A stretch of 27,168 nucleotides of DNA, taken from Bacteroidales bacterium (GTDB lineage: Bacteria; Bacteroidota; Bacteroidia; Bacteroidales; Paludibacteraceae). Positions 4,934 to 13,731 of this stretch are shown here, piece by piece; the first letter of the stretch is position 1, and every line of letters begins with the position of its first letter. Position numbers and translations under genes: made by a program. The stretch lies in the NCBI GenBank assembly GCA_004557405.1, contig SFDZ01000032.1, positions 1 through 27,168 of the forward strand, in the 5' to 3' direction. Below the pieces are notes generated by a model that was given only the letters and a program-made list of their open reading frames with translations, was not told the origin of the DNA and did not search any database.

Positions 4934-7393
4934 TTAGCGCAATTTGGCGCCTGTTTTTTCTTCGAAATTCTTAATCAGACGTTGCATAATGGCGTCTATC
5001 TGCTTGTCGGTCAGGGTTTTGTCGGCGTCTTGCAATGTGAAACTGATAGCGTACGATTTTTTGCCGGCATCCAGATTTTTACCTTCGTAAACATCGAACA
5101 GACTGACATTTTTCAGCAGTTTGCGTTCGGTTTCGTAGGCGATGCGTTCGATTTCGGCAAATTCCACATTTTTGTCAATGAGCAGTGCCAAATCGCGTTT
5201 TACTTCGGGATATTTGGCTATATCGCGATAGGTGATTTTGTGTTTTGCTGACTCTTTGAGTGCCTGTTTCCATTCCACATCGGCGTAGTACACCGGCGTG
5301 TTGATGTCGAAGGCTTTCAGTTGGCTGTCGGCAACGATGCCGATGGTGGCCAACAGTTTGCCGGATACGGTGCGCAGATATAGACCTTCGGACAGCAGTT
5401 CGTTGCCGAAGTTTTCGGCGCGCGTGTTTCTGATGTCGATGCCCATGCGGCTGAAAATGTTGTGAACGTATGCTTTCAGTTCGTAGAACGATGTTTTTTC
5501 GGTGGCATGCAACCATGTTTGTTGGGCGCGTTTGCCGCAAATCCACAACCCGAGATGATAACTTTCGCTGTATGGCGCGAGCGCATCGTCGGCTGTGCGC
5601 TTGTCGGCGTGATATTGGTAGCAGTTTCCAAATTCGTAGAATCGCAAATCGGCGTTTTGGCGGTTGCTGTTGTGCGCAATGCTCTCGAGGCCTCCGAACA
5701 GCAGTGTTTGGCGCAGTACGCCGAGGTCGTTGCTCAGTGCGTTGATGGCACGCACGCAGTTGGCTGCCGGATAGGTGCCTGCCTCGTTGTAATAACTGCA
5801 TTTTGTGAGCGAATTGTTCAGTATTTCGTTGAATCCGCAGGCTGTCAGTTGTTCCGAAATCAGCCGTTGCATCTTGGTGCTGTTCGGGCGTTGCGAGTAG
5901 GCGATGTTCGATTTGAGCGAATCGCTGAAGTCGATGTTGTTGTAGCCGTAGATGCGCAAAATATCTTCGACGACATCGACGTCGCGTTGCACATCGACAC
6001 GGTAGGCCGGCACTTGCAGCGTGTAGCCGCTGTCCGATTTGGACACGATGCGCATTTCCAACCCGTCGAAAATCGTTTCGATGGTGCTTGTCGGAATGCT
6101 TTTGCCGATGAGTGTGTCGATTTTTTCGCGAGTAATCTCAACGGTGAAATCGTCGATTTTGTTCGGATAAATATCGACGATGTCGCTCGAAATTTGTCCG
6201 CCGGCAATCTCTTGTATGAGCATGGCGGCGTATTTCAATACATAAATGGTGTTGTTCGGGTCGATGCCGCGTTCGTAGCGGAAACTTGCGTCGGTGTTCA
6301 GCCCGTGGCGCCGCGCTGTTTTGCGAATGGTTACCGGATTGAAGTAGGCGCATTCGACGAAAATGTCGGTGGTGCCGGCTGCAACACCCGAGTCGAGCCC
6401 GCCGAAAACACCGGCCATGCACATCGGCTCTTCGGCGTTGCAAATCATCAGGTCGTTGGCCGAAAGGGTGCGTTCCACACCATCGAGCGTGGTGAATTTG
6501 GTGCCTTCGGCGCATTTTCTGACTACGATTTTGCCGCCTTTGATTTTCGATGCGTCGAAAGCGTGCAGCGGCTGCCCGAAAGCGTGCAACACATAGTTTG
6601 TGGCATCGACCACATTGTTTATCGGACGCAGACCGATGGCGTTCAGACGGTCTTGCAGCCATTTGGGCGATTCGCTCACGCGCAGTCCGGTAATAGTCAG
6701 CCCGGCGTAGCGCGGACAGTCGGCGGCGGCTTCCACTTCGACCGAAATGGGCAACTGTCGATTGTCGATTTTGAATGCTTCGACCGATGGTTTGTTGAGC
6801 GCGACATCGTGTCCGTGGGCTTTGAAGTAGGCTGCCGCATCGCGGGCTACGCCGTAGTGCGATATGGCATCGGCGCGGTTGGGCGTGATGTCCACTTCGA
6901 TGACGGTGTCGTCTTCTACGCCAAAATAGGTTTTGGCCGGTGTGCCGACAGCGGTGTCGGCAGGCAATACCATGATGCCGTCGTGGCTGGTGCCAACGCC
7001 TATTTCGTCTTCGGCGCAAAGCATGCCGAACGATTCGACACCGCGTATTTTGGAACGTTTGATGGTGAAACTCTCGTCGCCGGAGTAGAGCACTGTGCCT
7101 ATCGTTGCAACGATGACTTTCTGTCCGGCAGCCACGTTGGGCGCGCCACACACAATTTGCAGCGGTTCGCCTGTGCCTATATTTACGGTGGTAACGTGCA
7201 GATGGTCGGAATTTTCGTGCGGTACGCAAGTCAGCACTTCGCCCACCACCAAGCCTTCGAGGCCGCCTTTGATGGTTTGTACCGTTTCTATCGAACCAAC
7301 CTCTAAACCGATGGAAGTCAGTATTTTACCGAACTCGATGGGGGCGATGTCGGTGTTCAAATAGTCTTTGAGCCAATTGTATGAAATGTTCAT
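4934..7393 (-). CDS. pheT: Phenylalanine--tRNA ligase, beta subunit
   Basis: The 819-residue length and the full domain order fit bacterial PheT. An EMAP-like tRNA-binding domain covers about residues 40-150 (GLVVGEVLTCVPHENSDHL). The B3/B4 editing region follows. A B5 domain and a catalytic-like core lie in the middle (DVVEDILRIYGYNNI). The C-terminus is a ferredoxin-fold anticodon-binding domain (YRDIAKYPEVKRDLALL). With PheS, encoded elsewhere, it forms the alpha2-beta2 enzyme that charges tRNA-Phe and edits mischarged Tyr. The ATG at 7393 gives the standard N-terminus MNISYNWLKDYL. A promoter core lies 38-45 bases upstream. Nuclease and glycosylase genes follow closely and may be co-transcribed, though there is no functional reason to expect this. 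Confidence 0.98.
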   Translation of the reverse strand: MNISYNWLKDYLNTDIAPIEFGKILTSIGLEVGSIETVQTIKGGLEGLVVGEVLTCVPHENSDHLHVTTVNIGTGEPLQIVCGAPNVAAGQKVIVATIGTVLYSGDESFTIKRSKIRGVESFGMLCAEDEIGVGTSHDGIMVLPADTAVGTPAKTYFGVEDDTVIEVDITPNRADAISHYGVARDAAAYFKAHGHDVALNKPSVEAFKIDNRQLPISVEVEAAADCPRYAGLTITGLRVSESPKWLQDRLNAIGLRPINNVVDATNYVLHAFGQPLHAFDASKIKGGKIVVRKCAEGTKFTTLDGVERTLSANDLMICNAEEPMCMAGVFGGLDSGVAAGTTDIFVECAYFNPVTIRKTARRHGLNTDASFRYERGIDPNNTIYVLKYAAMLIQEIAGGQISSDIVDIYPNKIDDFTVEITREKIDTLIGKSIPTSTIETIFDGLEMRIVSKSDSGYTLQVPAYRVDVQRDVDVVEDILRIYGYNNIDFSDSLKSNIAYSQRPNSTKMQRLISEQLTACGFNEILNNSLTKCSYYNEAGTYPAANCVRAINALSNDLGVLRQTLLFGGLESIAHNSNRQNADLRFYEFGNCYQYHADKRTADDALAPYSESYHLGLWICGKRAQQTWLHATEKTSFYELKAYVHNIFSRMGIDIRNTRAENFGNELLSEGLYLRTVSGKLLATIGIVADSQLKAFDINTPVYYADVEWKQALKESAKHKITYRDIAKYPEVKRDLALLIDKNVEFAEIERIAYETERKLLKNVSLFDVYEGKNLDAGKKSYAISFTLQDADKTLTDKQIDAIMQRLIKNFEEKTGAKLR

Positions 7394-7430
7394 GTTGCAA
7401 TGATTTTTTGTTCGTGTTTTTTCAATCTTG

Positions 7431-7438
7431 CAAAATTA
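7431..7438 (-). promoter_or_regulatory. Promoter core for pheT
   Basis: TAATTTTG on the minus strand matches TAnnTTTG and would start transcription about 30 bases before the pheT ATG. A TTTG -33 element at the ideal distance is not obvious. Confidence 0.5.
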
Positions 7439-7556
7439 CAAAAAACTTTTGATATAGGTATGCAAAAATGCGTTTTTTTGCATTTAACCGCCCAACGATA
7501 GGCTGCTCGCGACTTTTTTTTCGAAAAAAAAAGTGCCGATGCGTGTGTGCCTGATG

Positions 7557-7586
7557 TTGGCGTAACAAAATTTTTATGTATCTTTG
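7557..7586 (+). promoter_or_regulatory. Promoter of the hemerythrin-LuxR gene
   Basis: TTG at 7557-7559 and TATCTTTG at 7579-7586 are 19 bases apart, a good match to the Bacteroidota housekeeping promoter. The -7 element ends 46 bases before the gene's ATG. Confidence 0.65.
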
Positions 7587-7632
7587 CAGAAACAATCCCG
7601 AATGTCGTTCGAAGTAAAAAAATCATTGATTT

Positions 7633-8586
7633 ATGTACAAAGCATCCGATAAAATGTGCGATTTGATTCGTGGTAATCACGAGTCGTTGCAGGTGTTGAG
7701 CCGTTTTGGTTTGCCGCTGGGGTTTGGCGACAAAACCGTGGCCGAAGTGTGTGCCGAACAGCATGTGCACACACCGACGTTTTTGGCAGTAGTCAACTAC
7801 AAATCGCAGCCCGAGGATTTTGTGCTGCGTGCCGCCGATGTGTCGCTCGATACACTGATGAACTACCTGAAACGGGCGCATGTCTATTTTCTCGATTTTT
7901 GCCTGCCGATGATTCGGCGCAAACTGATCGAAGCCATCAATTGTGGCACAGAAAACAATAAAATGGCCTTCTTGGTCATTCGCTTTTTCGACGAATATGT
8001 GTTGGAAGTTAAACACCACATGGAACACGAGGATAAACGCGTGTTTAATTATGTGTCCGATTTGCAAAATGGCGTGCGCACCGGCGATTACACCATCGAA
8101 ACGTTCGCACGGCAACATCGGGCGGTCGATGATATGCACATCGAAACGAAATTGAGCGAACTGAAAAATGTGATTATCAAATATTATCCTTCGACGGCGA
8201 ATAACGAACTGCTGAATTCGGCGTTATTCGATATTTTTACTTGCGAAAACGACCTTGCACTGCATTGTTGCATCGAGGACAACCTGTTTGTGCCGGCTGT
8301 GCGGCTGCTCGAACAGCAATTTCCGTTGGCTGCCACGGCGCGCGATGGCGTGGATGCCGCCGACAATCCCGAAACCTTGAGCGACCGCGAAAAAGAGGTG
8401 CTCGTCGAAATTGTCAATGGATTGAGCAATAAGGCGATAGCCGAAAAATTATTCATCTCGGTGCATACCGTGGTAACGCATCGCAAAAACATCTCGCGCA
8501 AACTGAATATTCACAGTGCGGCCGGATTGACCATCTACGCCATTGCCAACAATTTGGTCGATTTGAAGGCGTTGAATATGGGCTGA
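7633..8586 (+). CDS. Hemerythrin-like sensor with C-terminal LuxR DNA-binding domain
   Basis: The 317-residue protein has three parts. Residues about 15-55 resemble the ScdA/RIC N-terminal domain, but the usual CC pair is replaced by GF (LPLGFGDKT). Residues about 75-230 form a hemerythrin-like four-helix bundle with plausible di-iron ligands: H83, H129 with E133, H162, H211 with E215, matching the H, HxxxE, H, HxxxE pattern of RIC/YtfE proteins. Residues 246-305 are a LuxR-type helix-turn-helix (LSDREKEVLVEIVNGLSNKAIAEKL). No phosphorylatable receiver domain is present. The protein should therefore sense O2, NO, or iron/redox state directly and control transcription. It is transcribed alone, divergent from pheT, and converges on the S41 protease gene with only 3 bases between stops. 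Target genes are unknown. Confidence 0.85.
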   Translation: MYKASDKMCDLIRGNHESLQVLSRFGLPLGFGDKTVAEVCAEQHVHTPTFLAVVNYKSQPEDFVLRAADVSLDTLMNYLKRAHVYFLDFCLPMIRRKLIEAINCGTENNKMAFLVIRFFDEYVLEVKHHMEHEDKRVFNYVSDLQNGVRTGDYTIETFARQHRAVDDMHIETKLSELKNVIIKYYPSTANNELLNSALFDIFTCENDLALHCCIEDNLFVPAVRLLEQQFPLAATARDGVDAADNPETLSDREKEVLVEIVNGLSNKAIAEKLFISVHTVVTHRKNISRKLNIHSAAGLTIYAIANNLVDLKALNMG

Positions 8587-8589
8587 TGC

Positions 8590-10227
8590 CTATTTCAGTA
8601 TGTCGGCGCAGCGTCGGTCGTCGTTGAATAAGTCGATGGCTTGGTGTAACCATTGGTCGAAACGCAATTCGTAGGCGACGGTTCCTTTTTGGAAATAATA
8701 CCGTTTGACGATTTCGGAACCCAACAGTTCTTCGATGCTCTGTCGGAAACGGCGTAAATCGCGGTCGATGTCCGGTTTCAGCGTGGTAGCCAACTGCGCC
8801 AACAGCGTGTCTGCGTCGGTGGCATAACCTTCGGCTTGCACCACCTGACGCACTTCGTCGAGCATTTGGGCACTCTGCAATTCGTAGGTGAAATTTTGCG
8901 CTTTGACATAGTTGATAAAGTCGTCGTATTCTGCGTCGGTCAGCGCAAAACGTTCGGGTGCCGCAATGGATTTGTGCGTGCGTGCATAGTTTGTGGCGTA
9001 GTCGAAAAACAGATTCCGAACGTACAATTCGTACACGATGTTGCAGTCGTCGCGACGTTTCAGCGTGCTGTCGGGCATTATGCCGCCGCCATCTCGCACT
9101 TTGCGTCCGTTGCGCGTGGTAAATTCGTGTGTCAGACTATCGGGAATGCGCTGAATGCTGCCGTCGCTGTTGCGTTTGGCGTAGTCGATGGCTTGCACGC
9201 AGCGTCCGCTGGGAATATAGTATTTTGCCGTGGTTACTTTGAGGTATGTGTTGTGTGGCAGCGGGCGTAGCGACTGCACCAAACCTTTGCCGTAGGAGCG
9301 CTCGCCTACCACAATGGCGCGGTCGAGGTCTTGCAGCGCACCGGCCAAAATTTCTGATGCCGATGCCGATGCCGAGTTTATCAGCACCATCAGCGGCAGG
9401 TCGGGGAGGAGCGGCTCGTTGCTGGTAACATATTCTTGATGGCTCTGCGGTTGCAAACCTTTGGTGCTGACAATGTGTGTGTGGCGCGGCACAAACAGCC
9501 CTGCAATGTTGACGGCTTCGCTCACCAGCCCGCCGCCATTGCTGCGCAGGTCGATAATAAGTTTGCGCATGTTGTGATTTTTCGTCAGGTCGATGACCGC
9601 ATCGCGCACCTCGTTGTATGCTTTGTCGGTAAAATCGCGCAACGCAATGTAGCCGATGGTGTCGGTAAGCATGCCGTAGTATTCTACCGGATTGATTTGT
9701 ATCACTTCGCGAATGATTTTTTTGCGGAACGTTTTTTTCTCGCCGGGGCGTTGCAGCCGCAGTTCCACTTCGGTGCCTTGCGGGCCGCGCAGCATCTGAC
9801 TCACATCGCCGGTTTGCAGTCCTTTGGTGCTTTTGCCATCCACTTCGACAATGATGTCGCCGGCGCGTATGTCGTGCCGTTGTGCGGGCATGCCTTCGTA
9901 GGGTTCGGCTATCAGTATGTTGGCGCCTTGCCGGCTGATGATGGCGCCGATGCCGCCGTATGTGCCTGTGGTCATCATTTTGAGGGCGTCTTCTTCCGAT
10001 TCGGCAAAAAATGTGGTGTACGGATCCAATTTTTGCAGCATATAGTTGATGCCGACTTGGTTTATCTGTTCGTAGTCGATGGTGTCCACATAGTTGATGC
10101 TCAATTCGCGCATCACAGCATTGTAGATTTCTAAACTATTGGCGATGCGTGCGTATTTGTCTTGAGCGTGCATACCAATGGTGCACATAATGGCTAAAAT
10201 GTACGTTGCAATTCGTTTCGTATTCAT
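8590..10227 (-). CDS. S41 family C-terminal processing protease (CtpA-like)
   Basis: The 545-residue protein has a signal peptide (MNTKRIATYILAIMCTIGMHA) and should act in the periplasm. A PDZ domain lies at about 85-175 (GGIGAIISRQGANILI ... GDIIVEVDG). The S41 core follows, with INSASASASEILAGALQD. S289 is the likely nucleophile, and K314 in ERSYGKGLVQ, 25 residues later, completes the Ser-Lys dyad. A long C-terminal helical region of about 150 residues (from about 400) is typical for Bacteroidota members. Such proteases trim or degrade envelope proteins. The gene follows the TerB/DnaJ gene by 33 bases and probably shares its transcript. No damage is visible. Confidence 0.93.
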   Translation of the reverse strand: MNTKRIATYILAIMCTIGMHAQDKYARIANSLEIYNAVMRELSINYVDTIDYEQINQVGINYMLQKLDPYTTFFAESEEDALKMMTTGTYGGIGAIISRQGANILIAEPYEGMPAQRHDIRAGDIIVEVDGKSTKGLQTGDVSQMLRGPQGTEVELRLQRPGEKKTFRKKIIREVIQINPVEYYGMLTDTIGYIALRDFTDKAYNEVRDAVIDLTKNHNMRKLIIDLRSNGGGLVSEAVNIAGLFVPRHTHIVSTKGLQPQSHQEYVTSNEPLLPDLPLMVLINSASASASEILAGALQDLDRAIVVGERSYGKGLVQSLRPLPHNTYLKVTTAKYYIPSGRCVQAIDYAKRNSDGSIQRIPDSLTHEFTTRNGRKVRDGGGIMPDSTLKRRDDCNIVYELYVRNLFFDYATNYARTHKSIAAPERFALTDAEYDDFINYVKAQNFTYELQSAQMLDEVRQVVQAEGYATDADTLLAQLATTLKPDIDRDLRRFRQSIEELLGSEIVKRYYFQKGTVAYELRFDQWLHQAIDLFNDDRRCADILK

Positions 10228-10260
10228 AGTGAGTAGATGATTTTGTTCGTTATTGTTCTG

Positions 10261-11025
10261 TTAATTCAGGCCGCGCTGTGTTTTTATCTCTTCGTAGGCT
10301 TCGTGCACTTTTCGGAATTTTTCGGCGGCGTTTTTCTGCACCTCTTCGCCCAGCGTGCTGACGCGGTCGGGATGGTACTTCATAGCCATTTTGCGATAGG
10401 CTTTTTTTACCTCTTCATCAGAGGCGTCGGCTGTTATTTCGAGCACTTCGTATGCCCATTGCGGATTGGTCTGTCGGCCAAACATGGCTTTGATGGAGGC
10501 AGTGTCGGTGGCCGATACGCCAATCAGTGTGGCGATGTGTTCCAATAGGGCATTCTCGGCGGGTGTGCATACGTCGTCGGCATACGCTATCTCGAACAAC
10601 ATGTGCAACAACTCGCGTTTGGCGCCGGCTGTCATGCGCATACCTACTTGGCGCGCTACCGGTTCGACATCTATCTCTTGTTGCAGCACTTGTTTCAGCA
10701 ACTGCAGGGCTTCGAGCGTGGTTGCTTCGTCGAATAGCGTCAGCAAAAAGCGTTTCACGACATTCAATTCCGATTTTTTGACCACTTTGTCGGCTTTCAT
10801 CACGGCGGCTTGCAGCACAATGAGCGACATCACGAAATCGGATTGTGTGGTTTGACTTTTGCGCTGTCGCGTAGTGGTGCTGGTGGTGTCGATGCGCTGT
10901 CGGTAGGTCGATGCGCTGCCGTCGGAACTGAATATCGAGGCCAAGGCTACACCAATGATGGCACCGAGCGGACCGCCCAAAGCCCAACCTATGCCGCCGG
11001 CAAATAGTTTACTGAAAAATCCCAT
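10261..11025 (-). CDS. TerB-like / DnaJ-domain protein (DjlA-like)
   Basis: The N-terminus (SKLFAGGIGWALGGPLGAIIGVALASIF) is glycine-rich and hydrophobic, suggesting one membrane-spanning hairpin or anchor. Residues about 65-185 form a helical TerB-like domain (DFVMSLIVLQAAVMKADKVV). The C-terminal 65 residues are a J domain with the essential HPD triad at 218-220 (KYHPDRVSTLG). The layout anchor-TerB-J is that of DjlA, a membrane co-chaperone that stimulates DnaK ATPase activity; its exact client role in Bacteroidota is not established. It heads a two-gene unit with the S41 protease. A minus-strand promoter core at 11163-11170 gives a leader of about 130 bases. Confidence 0.88.
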   Translation of the reverse strand: MGFFSKLFAGGIGWALGGPLGAIIGVALASIFSSDGSASTYRQRIDTTSTTTRQRKSQTTQSDFVMSLIVLQAAVMKADKVVKKSELNVVKRFLLTLFDEATTLEALQLLKQVLQQEIDVEPVARQVGMRMTAGAKRELLHMLFEIAYADDVCTPAENALLEHIATLIGVSATDTASIKAMFGRQTNPQWAYEVLEITADASDEEVKKAYRKMAMKYHPDRVSTLGEEVQKNAAEKFRKVHEAYEEIKTQRGLN

Positions 11026-11162
11026 GTTGTTCGCAAGAAAAAAAAATGTTTCTCAACTCCGATTTACCGTTTGCTTACCCGACGCGCGCCCAAACACGCC
11101 ATTGTGCGGTTGCAACGCCGGCAAACTGCTCAACGTTTACAACGCGTCTGCAAACGAAAATA

Positions 11163-11170
11163 CAAAAGTA
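11163..11170 (-). promoter_or_regulatory. Promoter core for the TerB/DnaJ-protease unit
   Basis: TACTTTTG on the minus strand matches TAnnTTTG. No -33 TTTG is visible at the right spacing, so the call rests on the core alone. Confidence 0.45.
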
Positions 11171-11220
11171 CAATTTTTTTTTCAATGTTGCGCTTGTGGA
11201 TAACTTTTTTACCGAAAATT

Positions 11221-11250
11221 TTTGAGAATGCCAAAAATCACCTAATTTTG
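11221..11250 (+). promoter_or_regulatory. Promoter of guanine deaminase gene
   Basis: TTTG at 11221-11224 and TAATTTTG at 11243-11250 are 18 bases apart, close to the Bacteroidota consensus. The core ends 31 bases before the ATG. Confidence 0.65.
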
Positions 11251-11281
11251 TAAATTAAAACAAGCGAAAAAAATCCTAACT

Positions 11282-12550
11282 ATGCAAATCTACAAAGGAC
11301 ATATCCTTTTTACGAAAACTCCCGACAAGTTCGACATCATCGAGCGCGGTTACATTGTGGTCGAAAACGGCAAAATTCGCGAGGTCTGTGCCACCTTGCC
11401 CGAAGCGTTGCGCACGGCCGAGGTTGTCGATTTCGGCGACAAACTTATCATTCCGGCCATGAACGACCTGCACGTACACGCACCGCAATATCGCAATATG
11501 GGCATGGCCATGGACATGGAACTGCTGCCGTGGTTGGACAACTACACTTTCCCCGAAGAGGCAAAATACGCCGATGTGGACTATGCCGACAAAATGTATC
11601 GCCGCTTTGTCAAACATCTGTGGAAAGTGGGCACCATGCGCACCGTTGCTTTTGGTACCGTACACAAAACCTCGACCATTCGTCTGATGGAGTTGTTCGA
11701 ACAAGCCGGCATGGGCGCTATGGTCGGCAAAGTGAACATGAACCGCAATTGCCCCGATGCCTTGTGCGAAACGGTGCCCGATGCCGTGGCTGCCGACGAA
11801 GAACTTATCAACACATGGAACGACCCCGAAGGGTTGGTTCACACAATATTAACACCGCGTTTTGTGCCGAGTTGCACACCCGAAATGTTGACCGAAATTG
11901 GCCGTTTGGCACACAAATACAATATGCCGGTACAGTCGCATTTGTCCGAAAACAAGGGCGAAATAGCATGGGTCAAGGAGTTGGAACCCGCATCGACCTG
12001 CTATGGCGATGCCTATCGTCGCTATGGCTTGTTCGGGCAGACGCCCACACTGATGGCGCACTGCTGCTATACGGCCGGCGAAGAACTCGAATTGATGAAA
12101 AAAAACAGGGTATTCGTGGTGCATTGCCCACTGTCGAATTGCGATTTAGGAAGCGGTATGGCACCTATTCGCACCTTCTTGCAAAACGACATTCCGGTAG
12201 CGCTCGGTTCCGATATCAGCGGCGGACATCACTTGTCGATGTTCCAAGTGATGGTCTATGCTGTCGAAATTTCGAAACTCCATTATGCACAGAGCGATAA
12301 ACAGATGGCATTCCTCACGTTGCCCGAAGTGTTCTATTTGGCTACCAAAAGCGGTGGCAGTTTCTTCGGCAAAGTCGGTAGTTTCGAACCGGGCTACGAC
12401 TTCGATGCGTTGGTCATCGACGATGCCGAACTCAACCACGACGACTACACGTTGGCACAACGCCTCGAACGCTTCATCTACATCGGCGACGACCGTCAAA
12501 TTGCGCACCGCTATGTGCGCGGCAACGAAGTACTCGAACCGACGTGGTAA
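11282..12550 (+). CDS. guaD: Guanine deaminase
   Basis: This 422-residue amidohydrolase converts guanine to xanthine and ammonia for purine salvage. It has the metal site of the family: H64 and H66 (DLHVHAPQ), H220 (QSHLSEN, with catalytic E223), H260 (LMAHCC) and D311 (LGSDISGG). The segment QYRNMGMAMDMELLPWLDNYTFP after the first HxH is diagnostic for guanine deaminase rather than other cytosine or adenine deaminases. Length is normal for the bacterial enzyme. It is preceded by its own promoter and followed, after 33 bases, by a small secreted protein with no obvious link to purines. No sign of damage. Confidence 0.92.
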   Translation: MQIYKGHILFTKTPDKFDIIERGYIVVENGKIREVCATLPEALRTAEVVDFGDKLIIPAMNDLHVHAPQYRNMGMAMDMELLPWLDNYTFPEEAKYADVDYADKMYRRFVKHLWKVGTMRTVAFGTVHKTSTIRLMELFEQAGMGAMVGKVNMNRNCPDALCETVPDAVAADEELINTWNDPEGLVHTILTPRFVPSCTPEMLTEIGRLAHKYNMPVQSHLSENKGEIAWVKELEPASTCYGDAYRRYGLFGQTPTLMAHCCYTAGEELELMKKNRVFVVHCPLSNCDLGSGMAPIRTFLQNDIPVALGSDISGGHHLSMFQVMVYAVEISKLHYAQSDKQMAFLTLPEVFYLATKSGGSFFGKVGSFEPGYDFDALVIDDAELNHDDYTLAQRLERFIYIGDDRQIAHRYVRGNEVLEPTW

Positions 12551-12583
12551 CATATTGAATTGACAACCAAAAATACCATTCCT

Positions 12584-13165
12584 ATGAAACGTTACTTATT
12601 TCTTTTGATGTGCACTTTTGTGCTGTGCTCCGGGTTCGCCCAAGATTTCGACGACGAAGAGGCAATTCCCAATATGGGAGTTGTTACCATAAAAGCGACA
12701 GGGCGGGGCGGTTTCCCTGCAGGCAAAGTATATGTGGCCGATGCCAATAAACGCAAATTGGCTGCCGACGAGTGGCAAACATTCTATAAGTGCTTGTCGC
12801 TCTGCTTGTTGGACGCCGGATATACCGTTGTGGCATCGGAAAAAGAGGCCGACATCGTGCTGGCCAGCGAGTTGTCGAAAGTCGATACAATCGCCATTCA
12901 CCTCGATGGCAATAGCGCCACCTATATGCTGAAACTACTGCCATTAAGAGTTGGCAAGAGTACGAAAACGCCGTTGCTGTATGATATTCGCACCATCGTG
13001 TCGCCCGACAATGGTTGGAAAAACGCTTTTGTCTATACGTTTGCGGCATTGCTGGACAACGAGATTCTGTTCACGCCTCACGATGTCGATTTTTGGCTTT
13101 CGTTGGACGATGTCGAATTTCGCGAATTATTGTCGGTGGTGATGATGAAACGCTTGGCTGATTAA
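12584..13165 (+). CDS. Secreted protein of unknown function
   Basis: This 193-residue product has a clear signal peptide, MKRYLFLLMCTFVLCSGFAQ, with a likely cleavage after GFA. The ATG at 12584 was preferred over one at 12560 because it starts this signal peptide cleanly. The mature part reads as a small alpha/beta domain (GVVTIKATGRGGFPAGKVYVAD; EADIVLASELSKVD; WKNAFVYTFAALLDN). It has no metal, Cys or catalytic motif that I can name, and I do not recognise the family. It lies between guaD and coaC on the same strand, with gaps of 33 and 23 bases, so it may be co-transcribed with either. Likely periplasmic or outer-membrane associated. Confidence 0.8.
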   Translation: MKRYLFLLMCTFVLCSGFAQDFDDEEAIPNMGVVTIKATGRGGFPAGKVYVADANKRKLAADEWQTFYKCLSLCLLDAGYTVVASEKEADIVLASELSKVDTIAIHLDGNSATYMLKLLPLRVGKSTKTPLLYDIRTIVSPDNGWKNAFVYTFAALLDNEILFTPHDVDFWLSLDDVEFRELLSVVMMKRLAD

Positions 13166-13188
13166 CCATAATTTTTTTTGAAACAATC

Positions 13189-13731
13189 ATGCTACAAGGA
13201 AAACGTATCTTGCTGGGAATATCGGGTGGCATAGCGACTTACAAATGCCCCGAACTGATACGGCAGTTGTTGGCCGAAGGTGCCGAAGTGCGCGTGGTTT
13301 GTACGCACAATGCACTCAATTTTGTAACCATCTGCACGCTGCAAACTGTGTCGCGCAACAAAGTGTATAGCGAAGTGTTCGAGCCGGTTACCACGTTCAA
13401 TCCCGAACATGTGTCGCATGCCGATTGGGCTGACATCTTGTTGGTGGCGCCGGCCACGGCCAACGTCATCGGCAAATTTGCCAACGGCATAGCCGACGAT
13501 GCTCTCACAACCACATTTTTGGCTTTCGACAAGCCGGTTTTCATAGCACCGGCCATGAATAGCCGCATGTACGAACACCCGATTGTGCAGCGCAATATTC
13601 GCGAATTGCGTGCTGTCGATGTGCAATTCATCGAACCGGCTTACGGCGAATTGGCGTGCGGCACAGCAGGCAAAGGACGGATGGAAGAACCCGAAAATAT
13701 AGTGTCGTTTCTCGATGCCGCTTTGGATTGA
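13189..13731 (+). CDS. coaC: Phosphopantothenoylcysteine decarboxylase (CoaC domain as a separate gene)
   Basis: The 180-residue protein is the flavin-dependent half of CoaBC, which decarboxylates phosphopantothenoylcysteine in coenzyme A synthesis. It shows ILLGISGGIATYK at the start and VSHADWADILLVAPATAN with the conserved His. It also has the PAMNSRMYEHP substrate loop and LACGTAGKGRMEEP with the active-site Cys. In most bacteria this domain is fused to CoaB in a single protein of about 400 residues. Here a TGA at 13729-13731 ends it just where the linker would start, and the next ATG shares the final A (TGATG). All conserved motifs are intact, so the two-gene form is probably functional. 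A one-base sequencing error is the alternative. Confidence 0.9.
   Translation: MLQGKRILLGISGGIATYKCPELIRQLLAEGAEVRVVCTHNALNFVTICTLQTVSRNKVYSEVFEPVTTFNPEHVSHADWADILLVAPATANVIGKFANGIADDALTTTFLAFDKPVFIAPAMNSRMYEHPIVQRNIRELRAVDVQFIEPAYGELACGTAGKGRMEEPENIVSFLDAALD

Noticed and set aside
5462..7306. 614-codon open frame on the plus strand opposite pheT
   Set aside because: It mirrors the coding frame of pheT, has a Val/Phe/Gly-rich composition typical of antisense frames, no known domain and no promoter.
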